From: Liolophura sinensis
Lineage: Eukaryota > Mollusca > Polyplacophora > Chitonida > Chitonidae
DNA: 64,000 nt
NCBI RefSeq assembly: GCF_032854445.1
Contig: NC_088298.1
Coordinates: forward strand, 6,809,504-6,873,503
Direction of reading: 5' to 3'
In this document: positions 21,991-32,295 of the stretch, piece after piece
Numbering within the stretch: position 1 is the stretch's first letter
How the letters are laid out: every line of letters begins with the position of its first letter
The notes under the pieces: model-generated
Told to the model about the DNA's origin: nothing
Seen by the model: the letters and a program-made list of their open reading frames with translations, nothing else
Databases searched by the model: none
Translations under genes and position numbers: made by a program

Positions 21991-22650
21991 GTGCCCGTCG
22001 TTAACCATCGAACCTTTTACAATTTTAGTGAATATGTCACCGTCATATAGTGAAATATTCTTTGTTTCACGTGCATATCTGAATCAAACGATGTATTACA
22101 GAAAGTACAAAAGAGTCCACCGCTTGGACTGAGCTCTGTATGCCAGGTAATGTTCACAACTGGGTGACAAATCTACGTAAAATCAAGAATTGAACAATGT
22201 GATTGCCAATGAACATAAGAGTCATTTGAAAATAAATTGTACACCTTAGAGATCAAATTTATTGCCTTACCACAAGGACGTTGTTGACAGGGGTACTAGA
22301 GCTTAACATAAAAAACACTTGACAACTATTTTCTGTTAATTTCCCAATAGTCTTGTTATTTGGCAATTAACTTAGTTTCACTTATTTTCTACCGATGCTT
22401 TTTAAAAATTTTCCCAAGCTGTTAAAATCATTTGTTTGTTGTTGTTTTTTATTCCTGGCTATCTCTTAGCCGCTAAAAGTAATTGGACGAAGAGAGTTTC
22501 AAGGCACATGGGAATAAGGTGAGTCTATTCCTGGACAGGTTCGTCTTTGTGGAATGCTGATTTGGCACAGCATGACGCCCACTCACGTTTAAATAGCTCA
22601 TCACATATCAACGATGGCATTACGTTAGAGAACTATGACATCTCCGCTAC
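21991..22650. other. no recognisable feature
   Basis: I see no supported gene or repeat. Confidence 0.4.
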
Positions 22651-22654
22651 TTGT

Positions 22655-22935
22655 CTTTGTAACGGGGTCTAGTTTCGCTCACCCCGTGGCTAGGGGACGT
22701 ATATTCATCGTGTTGAACACGCTCACCACGTTGGATCTATGAACAGTTGCAATAACGACGCAACTGAGATAATCTTTTGATTAACTTATTAAGTAACATG
22801 GTACATTTACGTAGAACATTCCTTCCATCGATTTGTCATCATTGAAAACACTTCCATTTCTTCACTTTAGCTGATTGTTTTACTTTATATACTTTCTTTA
22901 TTCTTAAGTGGTTTGTGTTCAATGTTGTTTTTAAA
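22655..22935 (-). repeat. family E, inverted copy
   Basis: It contains tggctaggggacgtatattc, catcgtgttgaacacgctca, gaacagttgcaataacgacg and a decayed catcattgaaaacacttcca region, in the reverse order of 49850-50230. Confidence 0.65.
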
Positions 22936-23035
22936 GTGGATCCAGTGTGCACCTAGAGATGATTTCTCGCTTATATACGAATGTCTGTTTGTGTTACGAA
23001 TGAGTGTTAGTGTAAGTATTTTCACAGGTTTCCAG

Positions 23036-23085
23036 ACTTGCAGGCAGACGCTTTAACCATTAGACCACCGAAGCGGCCTCACTAA
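23036..23085 (-). mobile_element. tRNA-like SINE head remnant
   Basis: Read on the minus strand, cgcttcggtggtctaatggt followed by taaagcgtctgcctgcaag has an A-box-like pattern. It resembles the SINE-C head at 25040-25075. Confidence 0.5.
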
Positions 23086-23144
23086 GTATTAATCTCTGAG
23101 ATCGTAATCGGCTGGTTATTGTGTATAAAAATCTCCTTTCCCAA

Positions 23145-23330
23145 AGGTTGATTCTTGGGCTCATCGCCGATGAGGTCGCAGGCTCGAATCCAGCTCTTGG
23201 TTGATCAGCTGTGGCTTTATCACGAGATTTGACAAATATTTGGTGAATGGTGGGGTGTGGGTTGGTAACTCCAATCTCCTCACATAATAGTGCCCGTCGT
23301 TAAATTAACCTCTTATAACAGCAAGGGAAT
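23145..23330 (+). mobile_element. SINE-like element of another type
   Basis: A B-box-like ggctcgaatccagctcttgg is followed by ggggtgtgggttggtaactc and cccgtcgttaaattaacct. The order suggests a tRNA-derived SINE of a family distinct from A-C. Only one copy is seen here, so the call is tentative. Confidence 0.4.
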
Positions 23331-24185
23331 TTTATAACATGGAAGAAAACAAAAACTGAAAACCCGATCACATAAATGTTTAAATTACATGGCCATTGGC
23401 ACCACGGTATAACCAGAATTAGAAAATTAAAGTTGTGATAGCTGCTGTTTATGAGACGTTGCTTGTCAATAACTTCTCAGAATAGAGAATCAGATATTTA
23501 TTATTCGATTGCCTATCTGACAACATCTGCCATGGCACCCCACCCGATGACACTAAACTTATATTAGAGCAAATCATTATAATCTTGGGTCACTATGTAG
23601 TGGTCTGACTGAAACAAATTGTTATTGTCGGAATAAACTTCCTTGGTGCGAGGATTAGTCATCAATTTCTTCACAGTTTGAACAAAAACAGCAGATACAG
23701 ACGACCTTAGTAAAATAGTGGTATGAATAATTTACTATGTCAAAATTGAAATTGTTTTGGTCAACCTGAAAGACATGATTAATATCGCGCAACATTGCCT
23801 TGTGTCATCTTTCTAGAAACGGGTTCGTGGAAGTAGGAATTGGAAATTGACAGTTTGTTGCTAGATGACCTTCTATTCACTGTGGCATGTGTCTTGATTA
23901 GCGTGTATTTTCTTAGGCGGCAATTTTCTGGAAACAGCTTTTGGCAGACTTTAAAAGAAAAAAGGGAAGGTTCATTGTTTGTTAATTCCATTGTTTAACA
24001 TTCCTCGTCTCATCCCGCATCTTGCCAAAAATACCAGATATGAGACCTGTCCTTAAATATTGCCGATCAGAGTAAAACTATTCATTGTCTATGTAATTAA
24101 TGTCAAAATGACGGCCACTGAACAATTCCAAAAAAACATGAATTCGTTGTGAAAATATTGTGGCTTTGGTTGTTGTTGTTGGCAT
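23331..24185. other. no recognisable feature
   Basis: AT-rich. The minus frame at 23779-23991 has no domain. Confidence 0.4.
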
Positions 24186-24186
24186 A

Positions 24187-24595
24187 GTTTCATAGTTGTT
24201 GTATAGTTGTTGCATAGGTCTTCCCATAGTTGTTCACATAGTTGTTTGCAGTCTGTATTTTTCCTTGCATACTTTAGTTCTACGTATAGATGTTTGTATA
24301 ATCGTTTGCAAAGTTGTCTGTATGTTTGTTTGTATACTTGCTTGCATAGTTGTGTTTTATAGTAGTTTTATTAGTGTTCCCATAGTTCTTTATATAGTTC
24401 TTTGTACATGTGCTTGTACTTGTGTTTACATGGCAGTTTCCATTGTCATTTGCATAGTGGTTTATATTGTTGTTTGCATAGTTGTCTGTATAGTTGTTGG
24501 TATAATTTTTTGTATATTTTTTTTGTATATTTCTTTGTATGTGTTTGTATAGTTGTTTGTATAGTTATTTGCATAGTTGTTTATGTTCTTTGTTT
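24187..24595. repeat. T/G-rich ~12-bp imperfect minisatellite
   Basis: Many degenerate units of catagttgtttg/tatagttgtttg run for about 400 bp. The Cys- and Val-rich frames that cross it (24196-24552, 24402-24626) are low-complexity shadows. Confidence 0.85.
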
Positions 24596-24779
24596 AAGAG
24601 GCAGCGTTCACTGCAAAAAAAATTAACTTTGTTATCAACAAACAAAAAACACACCGAGTGCAACCAGAATACCAAGCCTGGCATATGTTACCACAATGTC
24701 ACGTGGTCGTATTTCATTGGTTAGGTATAGCAAGACACCAGAATGTATGTTATGGGTATTACCTCGAATTTTCTTGTCA

Positions 24780-25075
24780 TAGGTGCGTGCACATATACTG
24801 TGTCTTTTTTATGACAGGGCGATTCCATGCCGCCAATGTGCTGTCGCCTGTGAAGTATCATGCCAAAGACAGGACACCCCTCCCGGTCACATTATACTGA
24901 TACCGGACCAACCACTCATGTTTCCTTTACCTTAACCTCCCCGTAAAGAGCACCAAACGAGGCTGCAACAAGTACCATCTTTAAAGTCTTAGGTATGACC
25001 CAACCCCGGCTTGATCCTGGGTCTCCGGACGCCGAGACGTATACTCTAAACATTAGGCCACTGAAGCTTTCAGGC
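24780..25075 (-). mobile_element. SINE-C, near full length
   Basis: On the minus strand a tRNA-like head (cagtggcctaatgtttagag, then a B-box-like ggatcaagcc) is followed by acctaagactttaaagatgg and gcagcctcgtttggtgctct. The body then runs to a decayed tail. The body matches 8085-8270 and the split copy at 55005-55550. Confidence 0.7.
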
Positions 25076-25109
25076 TAAATGCAAAAGGAAGAGGTTCCTC
25101 ACTGACTTT

Positions 25110-25760
25110 GAAATTTAAACCTCTTACTGACTGACCAGCTCTAAATCAACTCTCGCTGGGTCGACAGTGGCTGTAAGCCAAGGAAGATTGTCAAGTACCC
25201 GAAGAAAGGTGGTAGTTTCCTCTGGTTTTCTCCAGGCCTGAGGTAAAGGTTGTGATGTAATCTTCAGTGTTCTTTCCACTTGTGCTTTCATCATTTTTTG
25301 TCTTTTGTCAAATACGGCGTTAACACGAAGAGATAATAAAATTAAAGGGGTAAAGAACTGGATGGTGTGAGAGTATGGACAACTTCAGGCTATGCCTAGC
25401 CGACGATAATTTTAGGTGGGGCAAATTTTAGTCAAGCTTGATCAAAACTGCAAGGTTTAACCCAAGCAACCATATTTCCAATGTCAGTATAATATCAATG
25501 GTCTGATTTCATCATTCTTTACTCCATTATCCTGTGATCAGTATAGCTGAATTCTCCGTTCCAATAGCTTGGTGACACAGTTACCAGAAATCCAATCAAA
25601 CGGCCGAAATGACTGGTAGACAAGAAAAATCTATACACAAAATATTTTTGGATAGTTTACGTCATGTGATCCAGTTGAAAGCTCCAACAACACGATTCAC
25701 TCCATGTAAGAGCAGGACAAGAGAATTATGAAGGGTATCAATGAAGAAATAATTATCGAG
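25110..25760. other. unclassified, partly SINE-like
   Basis: The stretch 25126-25300 (ctcgctgggtcgacagtggc, tcctctggttttctccaggc) has the look of another short repeat body but has no second copy here. The remainder shows nothing. Confidence 0.35.
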
Positions 25761-25764
25761 ATTA

Positions 25765-25836
25765 TTACGAACCCCGTCTGTAAACATTGTATTATATTTT
25801 TTTTATTTGTCAGTATATGATCTACATTTATTCCTC
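25765..25836 (+). repeat. 5' LTR remnant of Gypsy relic 1
   Basis: About 70 bp align with 26886-26960: the shared run gtctgtaaacattgtattat (aatctg in the 3' LTR) is followed by a T-run, then tttgtcagtatatgatctac versus cttgtcattatctcacctac. It passes straight into RT coding sequence, which marks a deletion junction near 25840. Confidence 0.75.
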
Positions 25837-26186
25837 TAGATTGTCTGCATTAGGTTTAGTAATTAATCTCAAGAAGACAGAATTTACCAAAGGCCATACC
25901 TTGGTCATGACGTTGGAGGTGAACAGGTGGTATTTTGTTCAGCGAAAAGCCCAAGCCATACTGGATTTACCAGTGCCTACTTGCACGAAAGACATTCTTA
26001 GCGTGCTTGAGGTGTGTGGTTTTTACCTCAAGTTTGTACTCACTTTCAGCGATGTTGCTGCTCCATTCACTCACTTGCTTGAGAATTTTGTATGGTCGAA
26101 TAGCCGTCAGTCGGTTTTTGATAGGTTCAAGGTCGTTCTATCTAACCCTCCTATTTTGAAAGCTCCCAATTTTAGCCGTTCTTTTA

Positions 26187-26396
26187 TTTTTTGATTGGTG
26201 TTTTACGCCGTACTCAAAAATATTTCACTTATGGGGAAACCCACGACCCTCCGTAGGTTGCCGACAGACTTTCTCACATACGGCCGGAGAGGAAACCAGC
26301 ATGAGCTGGACTTGAACTCACAGCGACCGCATTGGTGAGAGACTTCTGGGTCATTGCCCTGCGCCAGCGCACTAACCAACTGTTCCACGGAGGCCC
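26187..26396 (-). mobile_element. SINE-B inserted in RNase H, with target-site duplication
   Basis: A near full-length minus-strand SINE-B has its tRNA-like head at 26340-26396 (gggcctccgtggaacagttg on the minus strand). It is flanked by perfect 12-bp repeats gccgttctttta at 26175-26186 and 26397-26408. The intact duplication shows a relatively recent L1-type (target-primed) insertion into an element that was already part of the genome. Confidence 0.93.
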
Positions 26397-26559
26397 GCCG
26401 TTCTTTTAAGACGGCAGTGGGCGCTAGTGACATAGGAGTTGGAGCTGTTTTGCTCCAGGTTGGAGAGGATGGGATAGAAGCATTTCGAAATGTTTTTCAC
26501 CAATTGTTCTGATAAGGTCACTGTCTATGCTGACCATAACCATTAGGTGTTCTTAGAAG

Positions 26560-26595
26560 TACAGCGTAAAACACCAATCAAATAAATAAATAAAT
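26560..26595 (+). mobile_element. very short SINE-B 3' tail insertion
   Basis: Only the last 36 bp of SINE-B (tacagcgtaaaacaccaatc plus an aaataaataaa tail) interrupt the RNase H sequence. They are flanked by similar ggtgttcttagaag (26546-26559) and ggtgtttttagagaag (26598-26613). This looks like extreme 5' truncation during target-primed reverse transcription. Confidence 0.75.
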
Positions 26596-26849
26596 TTGGT
26601 GTTTTTAGAGAAGTTATAGAACCAGAATCAGAGATTATCAGTATGGTTTTTGAACTTACAGCCTTATGCTCTGAAAATTGTACATATCACTGGTAAGGAT
26701 AACATTGTGGCTGACATGCTATCCAGAGCTTGATTGACATTTGTGTATGCACATATATCCCTTATTTATCGACCATTTTGTCATTATTGTATATATGTGT
26801 TACATGTGTTTTATTTTGTGAATGTAAGGATCACCGTACAGTTATTTTT

Positions 26850-26885
26850 TTCTTTGGAGGCGGGGGCGGGGGGCGGGGGGGGGGT
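26850..26885 (+). promoter_or_regulatory. G-rich polypurine-like tract before 3' LTR
   Basis: A run of about 30 bases, almost all G with a few C/A, directly precedes the LTR. Its position is that of a polypurine tract used to prime plus-strand synthesis in LTR retroelements. That role is inferred from position only. Confidence 0.5.
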
Positions 26886-27960
26886 TCCAAACCCAATCTG
26901 TAAACATTGTATTATATTTTTTTACTTGTCATTATCTCACCTACATTTTTTCTCTCTGTGCTGTAATTCTGCCGAGCGTTTTCGAGGCTTCTGTGTTGAT
27001 GAGTTTAGCAGTATGTGGGAAGGTCAGCCAGCAGCCTGCAGACGGTCGTGGGTTTCCCCTGGGCTGTGGCCAGTTTTCTCCCACTATAATCCTGGCCGCC
27101 GTCGTATAAGTGAAATATTTTTGAGTACGGCGTAAAACACCAATCAAATATATAAATAAATAAATTGATGAGTTTAGTGCCATTGTAAATATAGTGTACA
27201 TTCTGGAAATATGTACTGGTGTTGTAAACACGTTTACGATCAAACCATCCAAAATTTTCTTTTACGTTAGCCTGTAAATATGAGCGACGGACTTAGTCAC
27301 TGAAATCCACTTGTAAGCAGTCATTTACTCAAGTCCGTTTGAGAGCAGTCACATTTACTGTCATTCACTGTGAAGGATTTTGCTGGGTTTGGAGATATCG
27401 GCTTTCACGGCATTCGGCATTCGTCATTTGTACTCCATTCTCTGTACAGAGCACTTTGTGAGCTTGTGTTTCGTCACTTGTTCATATTTGGAAACATTAT
27501 TTTGGAGATCGCATCGCTCATTGCCTCCTTGTGTCACTGCGTTCATTTTATCCCAGTTTACTCTGAAAGTGACTTGGCGTATATTTCCGAGGAAACCCAC
27601 ATCAACAGTTCGGCATCATGGACGCTACTGTCCACCCGTCCGCATTACACATTCGCACGCAATTGAGGAATAAACCACTTATCGTACTGTCATCCGGAGA
27701 CTGTGGAATCCATCTTAACTGTGGATTCTATATTTACGTGAATTGCCTTTGGAAGCCGAAATATTCCATACGGATTTGGACACTGTAAGATATACATGTT
27801 CGTAATTATTTGTACTATGTTGTACATTATTGCCAGTTGTATTATTTGTCTTTTTTGTTAAAATATATGTATTGAACTTATTCAAGCGTGTTCGTGTTTC
27901 TTTGTTTGATCTTGTGTAAGGTCTGTCGCTGTTCTGAGAGTTAAACAAACCAGCTGATAG
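26886..27960 (+). repeat. 3' LTR of Gypsy relic 1
   Basis: It begins with the block shared with 25765-25836. It contains an internal SINE (27009-27164) and then about 780 bp with aaacattattttggagatcg and a late ttgtctttttgttaaaata region. The frames at 27370-27673 in it are not supported as genes. The end near 27960 is approximate because no second full LTR is available. Confidence 0.6.
27009..27164 (+). mobile_element. SINE-B (5' truncated) in LTR, with target-site duplication
   Basis: The body starts at cagtatgtgggaaggtcagc and ends in aaataaataaa. Perfect 13-bp duplications ttgatgagtttag lie at 26996-27008 and 27165-27177. Confidence 0.93.
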
Positions 27961-27964
27961 TGGT

Positions 27965-28640
27965 ACCCTTCAAGACCGGACAATGACATTATGAGCGTAG
28001 AAACAGTTCGTCCGAGACTGCTTTGACATTAGGTTTGGCACAATTTTGATCGCGTAAGGGTGATCCCAAATGGCGTCACGGCGTTTGAGACAAAACTTAC
28101 CCATCAAACCTCAACCAGAGGTGTGCAGACACTTGAGCTCGTTATCTTCCTATCTGTCCATTTATCGCAAGCACAACCTTCCTTTTTGATACTCAAAGCG
28201 GACGGATGTACTGGCAGCCTCGACATATTTGACAAGGGCAGGTAACTGCATCAGATTTGTAAATAAATCGCCTCTGATCTTGGTTTTGGGTCATCCTTGG
28301 ACGAAGAAAATTTTCGACAAAACCTAGCCCAAGAACCGTCAGAGCAATCTAGGACTAAGGAACAGTGGGTAAGTGACTCATTTTTGTAGGCAGGTGGTAG
28401 GAGCTATACACAAGTAGGGACTGCGGTTCGAAAGACATTCTTGCTGATTGATAGAGTGTCTACATGCCAGACTGTTATACATCTTTATGCTGACAAGGCC
28501 CTACATTTGAAATCACGGATGGATTAGTAAGTATGGGGAGTAGGTTATTTCTTATTCTACCCTTGGTTAACTGGACAAATTGTCAAAATCTCAAAAGTAA
28601 CGAGAGCCGACAACGCTAATTTGAACATACTGGTGCAAAA
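27965..28640. other. unclassified, possibly retroelement leader
   Basis: The sequence follows the estimated LTR end. A 61-codon frame at 28060-28245 has no recognised domain. No primer-binding site could be confirmed. Confidence 0.35.
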
Positions 28641-28643
28641 ATG

Positions 28644-29004
28644 AGGAGTGAATGAGTGCTTTGTTCTTAACGTGGTACTCAACAATTTTTCAATCATGTA
28701 ACGACGAAGGAATCCTTATGGTGTATGCAATGTGCCTGTTTGTTGCAGGACGGAATTCCGCCTCTCTTTTATCTAGTGCTGCTTCACTGAAACGACTTAC
28801 CGAAGGCAAGTAAGCCGCACCGCCCGAGCCATTATACTGATATGGTACAACCAGTCGTTGCACTCTCCCCTTCATGCTGAAAGCCAAGCGTAGAAGTTAG
28901 AACTTTCTCTTTTTAAAGTCTTAGGTGTGACTCGACCCGGGATTGATCACGGATCCACCGCTGCCGAAGCGGACGCTCTACCAACTGTACTATCCGGGGC
29001 GGTC
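28644..29004 (-). mobile_element. SINE-A, full length
   Basis: All parts are present. The gaatgagtgctttgttctta tail, the body and cttaggtgtgactcgacccg precede the tRNA-like head (28950-29000). On the minus strand the head reads ccccggatagtacagttggt, an A-box-like start, with a B-box-like gatcaatccc further on. Confidence 0.9.
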
Positions 29005-29324
29005 GAAAATAAAGATAATTTAATCATATACCGAGGTGTACTCAGTGACACAGATTCAGTCAGGACGTCAATGTACATTGTCCTGGGGATTACTTCGGAC
29101 ACATAGAACATGGTGAAATGCAGCTGATTTGATGGCCCGCTCTTTCTAAATCCTCGTTACATTCCATACTCCTTACAGCGCATGCGCCGCTGTCTACCGT
29201 TTTCTTTACATCGGTGCCAGTCTAACCTAAGTAAATGTGAACATGAATTTTGACTTGTGGTTTTATGCTTACAGTTACAGTGTAAATAACAGTCATTCAG
29301 AAAAACATACAATAATTTTTTGTG

Positions 29325-29411
29325 CATAAATGTATGTGTGTGTGCATGTATGTGTGTATGTATGTATGCGTGTAAGTATGTCTGTGTGTATGTATGTATG
29401 TATGTATGTAT
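29325..29411. repeat. (TATG)n/(TG)n microsatellite
   Basis: Imperfect tgtgtatg/tatgtatg repeats for about 85 bp, immediately before a SINE tail. Confidence 0.9.
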
Positions 29412-29560
29412 AACGTTTTACGTCGTACTTAACAATTTTTCGGTCATATGAAGACGAGGAGTCATTACGTGCGCGTACATCAGCTGTGGCTTCTTCTGGC
29501 AGGGCGAGCTTATGCCGTCAAAGTGCTGCTATTCTTCAGCTATTCCCGGCACTTGACGCG
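29408..29560 (-). mobile_element. SINE-C-type tail fragment
   Basis: It carries acgttttacgtcgtacttaa, tcggtcatatgaagacgagg and ggcagggcgagcttatgccg, matching the tail side of the SINE-C copies at 24800 and 55020. Confidence 0.6.
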
Positions 29561-30285
29561 AGACTCATGCAGAAATAGGTCAAACTCCAAGGAGACATTT
29601 CCACCTCGACAGGGCTTGATACGAAAAACCTTTGTATATTTTATCAAAATTTTACTGATATTATTTCAGTGCTATGCGCTACGCTGTGTGGCGTATTCTA
29701 TAAGACAGCCACAAGAAAACTGCGCAGAACGGTTTGATTTATTCTTCTGTTTTAGAAGTATGTAGAAAGAAATCAACCAACGACAACGTATTAGCCGTTG
29801 CATACAACAGCGTGGTATGGTGCAAAAAAGGAGGGCAAAAGCATTCAGTTTTTGTCTATGTTCTGCATGACACCTTGCCTTGGTTTCGTGGTTCTCATTT
29901 TTTCAAACATTTTCAAACATGGAAGTAATGCACAGGAATATATGTCTATCTAAACCCACAACAGCATCAACCTGCGCTACAGTAGAAATATTCAATACCT
30001 GGCGTGATCTACACAAAAAATCTCTTCCACGCTGGTTGGTCTTTCAAAAAAAAAATGAGGTGTAAAAACATATATTGTCTGATATGAGCGCAAGAAATGT
30101 AGACAGACATAACGCCCTGCACTTTCTAGTCAAAAAAATCTGTGGGGAAAAAGGTAAGGTGGTGAATGTGTAGCGAAAACGTTAGTAAAATGGGAAATCC
30201 CTCATCAGAAAGTCATTGTTCTTTGTTGCACACATCACCTATTTAAAATGATTATCACCGTATCGAACGTTAAACCTCATACATA
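29561..30285. other. no recognisable feature
   Basis: Overlapping short plus-strand frames (29448-30065) have no domain. Confidence 0.4.
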
Positions 30286-30289
30286 CGTA

Positions 30290-30400
30290 AACCGTACTCA
30301 AGAATATTTCACTTATACAACGGCGACCAGCGTTAAGGTGAGAAAAACCGAGCAGAACCCTTGGGAAACCCCGAACATCCGCAGGACACTGATAGACTTT
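30290..30400 (-). mobile_element. SINE-B tail fragment
   Basis: It carries taaaccgtactcaagaatat, cacttatacaacggcgacca and gaacatccgcaggacactga. Confidence 0.75.
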
Positions 30401-30404
30401 TTGT

Positions 30405-31075
30405 TTGTGAGTTTTGTTTACTAACTTCTTTGGTGGTGGTTTAGTGAATGATGTTAGTATTAAGAGAAAACAAAAGTTATTGTGCTTTCAGCAAAATAGC
30501 AACTTTAGGTTAGACGATGTTTGTCCAAGATTATACCCGACATACATGGAGGTGTTAGCCGAGATACGCTATCGAGTGATCCGAGCCAAACATTCGTCTG
30601 ACTTCCTTAGCCCACACCTAATAAAATATCTGGTCCGGGTGAAAACTATGACATCGAACGAGATACTTAGCTAATGAAAGAGTGTAATCTGTGAAATTTG
30701 ACACCCGGTGGCTTCAAGCAAGCTGTTCATTTCAACAAACGATTGAATACATATTGATTAGTTTTGAAGAGTGAATGCAGACTAGTGTCTGGAGTAAATC
30801 CACTAGCATTTGGAAAGTAGCCAGAACAATTGTCTGCATGCAACGCAGAAACACGCATGAAGCACAAGTAATTGTGAAGGGTCATTCCAAGCTGATACGC
30901 GCAAGACGCATCTCCTAACACAAGCTAAGAAATAATGGAATATGATTTCAAGACATCATGGTACTACCAAATACGCCCAATGCTCTTTGATGTTGTAATG
31001 GAACCGGAATCTAAAAAAAATAGCAGTCCGAATTAAGGATTGGATGAATACTTCGAGTGTCCCACGAATAAAAGA
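30405..31075. other. no recognisable feature
   Basis: The 86-codon frame at 30414-30674 lacks a domain or repeat match. Confidence 0.4.
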
Positions 31076-31077
31076 GG

Positions 31078-31216
31078 TCTGTGGGCAACCTGCAAACGTT
31101 CGTGTCTTCCTTTTGGGCTCTGCCCGGTTTCCTCCCACCAAAATTCTGTCTGCCATCTTTTAAGGGAAATATTCTTGAGTACGGCGTAAAACACAAATCA
31201 AACAAATAAATAAATC
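31078..31216 (+). mobile_element. SINE-B body and tail
   Basis: It carries gtgggcaacctgcaaacgtt, gggctctgcccggtttcctc and gagtacggcgtaaaacacaa with an aaataaataaat tail. The head is missing. Confidence 0.85.
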
Positions 31217-31540
31217 GAAGGGAAAGGTATCAACCCAACAGCCACAACCTTATTTCAACAAACATCTGTGAACTTTTAAAACCGAGCAGAGTTATCCTGA
31301 TAATTGATTGGTTGCGGAAAAATCGTCGTAGTGCCCTCAAACAGATAACTGTGTACGTGTCTGTTAGTCATACCTTGCCGTAGGTATATATAATAAATAA
31401 AAATGTGGATAAAAAGGTACTCAAATGTATCTCACCTAGATGTTATCTACCCGGAATTTCTGTATGATCGCATCATTATAATTTACAGGTGGTATGTGAA
31501 TGTCGGACTTGAATATGTAGGTTAACGCTGTGAAGGTGTG
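31217..31540. other. no recognisable feature
   Basis: No frame or repeat is supported. Confidence 0.4.
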
Positions 31541-31544
31541 CTGT

Positions 31545-31682
31545 TGTTCAACGTTACCATACAAAAGTCTACATCATGATGGCTAGCAAATGCTCACACA
31601 TAACCTGTGACATCAGAATTTTATCAGTGTACCTCAGTTATTGTTTGATTTTAACTGGTCTTGTAAATGCAGAAATCTAAGC
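31545..31682 (-). repeat. family D fragment joined to E
   Basis: It carries atgatggctagcaaatgctc, acacataacctgtgacat and ggtcttgtaaatgcagaaat, and then passes directly into the E terminus at 31683. Confidence 0.65.
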
Positions 31683-31765
31683 GTCATGTCCGACATTCGT
31701 ATACCGCTCGCTAACCACAGTGGGGCGTTCCAAGTCGATGACAGCATGACCTGTTTCCAAAATTA
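31683..31765 (+). repeat. family E 5'-end fragment
   Basis: It starts with taagcgtcatgtccgacatt and cgtataccgctcgctaacca. Only the first 80 bp are recognisable. Confidence 0.75.
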
Positions 31766-31913
31766 CTTGAAACACCAGTTCTCAGAGGATTGTGTACGAT
31801 AAATAATATATGAATAGTCAGTGAAGCTGGTAACGTGTAAAATAGTAGATGTCAATAAATTTCGATGGTGCAAGGTAAACTGTATTAGGGCTAGTCTGTA
31901 TCCTATAATCTAT

Positions 31914-31963
31914 ATTATAGATATTATATAATCTATATTATAGATAATATATAATCTATATTA
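31914..31963. repeat. AT-rich near-palindromic repeat
   Basis: Nearly self-complementary units of tataatctatattatagat follow each other two to three times and could form hairpins or a cruciform. Confidence 0.7.
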
Positions 31964-32179
31964 AGCCTGGCACTCAGCTGCTCATAAAGGCACTTAAAGT
32001 TCAAACATTACAGAAGACTGAATATACAGCCCCTAGCCTGGGAATAAGATACAACAGGGAACACAGATCGCCGGAGGTCTTGCATGCGCCGTACACATAC
32101 TTCGACCTTATATTTCTTATATAATCTAAGAGACTTAAGCGACACGGCGTTTCATTGACACGCTGGGTTTTTTTTTTTT

Positions 32180-32292
32180 AATTGGAATATGTTACGTAGA
32201 TTGAAATCATCATATTTTACGTAGGACCCAACAAATGCTACATCGCGAGATATGTATACCGGCATATGAAGGTCCCTTTGGTATATTATAAG
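32180..32292 (-). pseudogene. Penelope-like RT relic
   Basis: The minus-strand sequence matches 41080-41170 closely: taccaaagggaccttcatat, then gtatacatatctcgcgatgt and agcatttgttgggtc. It corresponds to the PKGPxYxxxISR-type block that follows the RT core. It is cut at one side by a SINE-B. Confidence 0.6.
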
Positions 32293-32295
32293 ACA

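Larger units (their letters stand above)
25840..26733 (+). pseudogene. Gypsy RT (C-terminal part) and RNase H, disrupted
   Basis: The frame 25787-26194 reads from the end of the RT palm into the connection and early RNase H region. It has LVINLKKTEF (normally a few residues after the active site), a QAILDLPVPT stretch and a YLKF/FVWS pattern typical of Ty3/Gypsy pol. A SINE (26187-26396) then splits it. Coding-like sequence resumes with VGASDIGVGAVLLQ, where the usual first Asp region is preserved, and later YADHN, a second RNase H Asp motif. A stop lies within the following lines. The last residues read ADMLSRA and a TGA at 26731-26733 ends the frame. The catalytic YxDD part is deleted, so the copy cannot be active. 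Confidence 0.85.
25765..27960 (+). mobile_element. Ty3/Gypsy relic 1 (RT-RNase H-LTR, SINE-riddled)
   Basis: A short 5' LTR piece (25765-25836, acgaaccccgtctgtaaaca) is followed directly by the back half of an RT, RNase H and a G-rich tract. A 3' LTR then begins with the matching caatctgtaaacattgtatt at about 26894. No gag, protease or front half of RT is present, so a large internal deletion joins the LTR to RT. No integrase lies between RNase H and the LTR. The 3' boundary of the LTR is an estimate. It is non-functional. Confidence 0.8.

Noticed and set aside
24196-24552. 118-codon Cys/Val-rich membrane-like frame
   Set aside because: It is a low-complexity T/G minisatellite of about 12 bp, and other frames there are also open.
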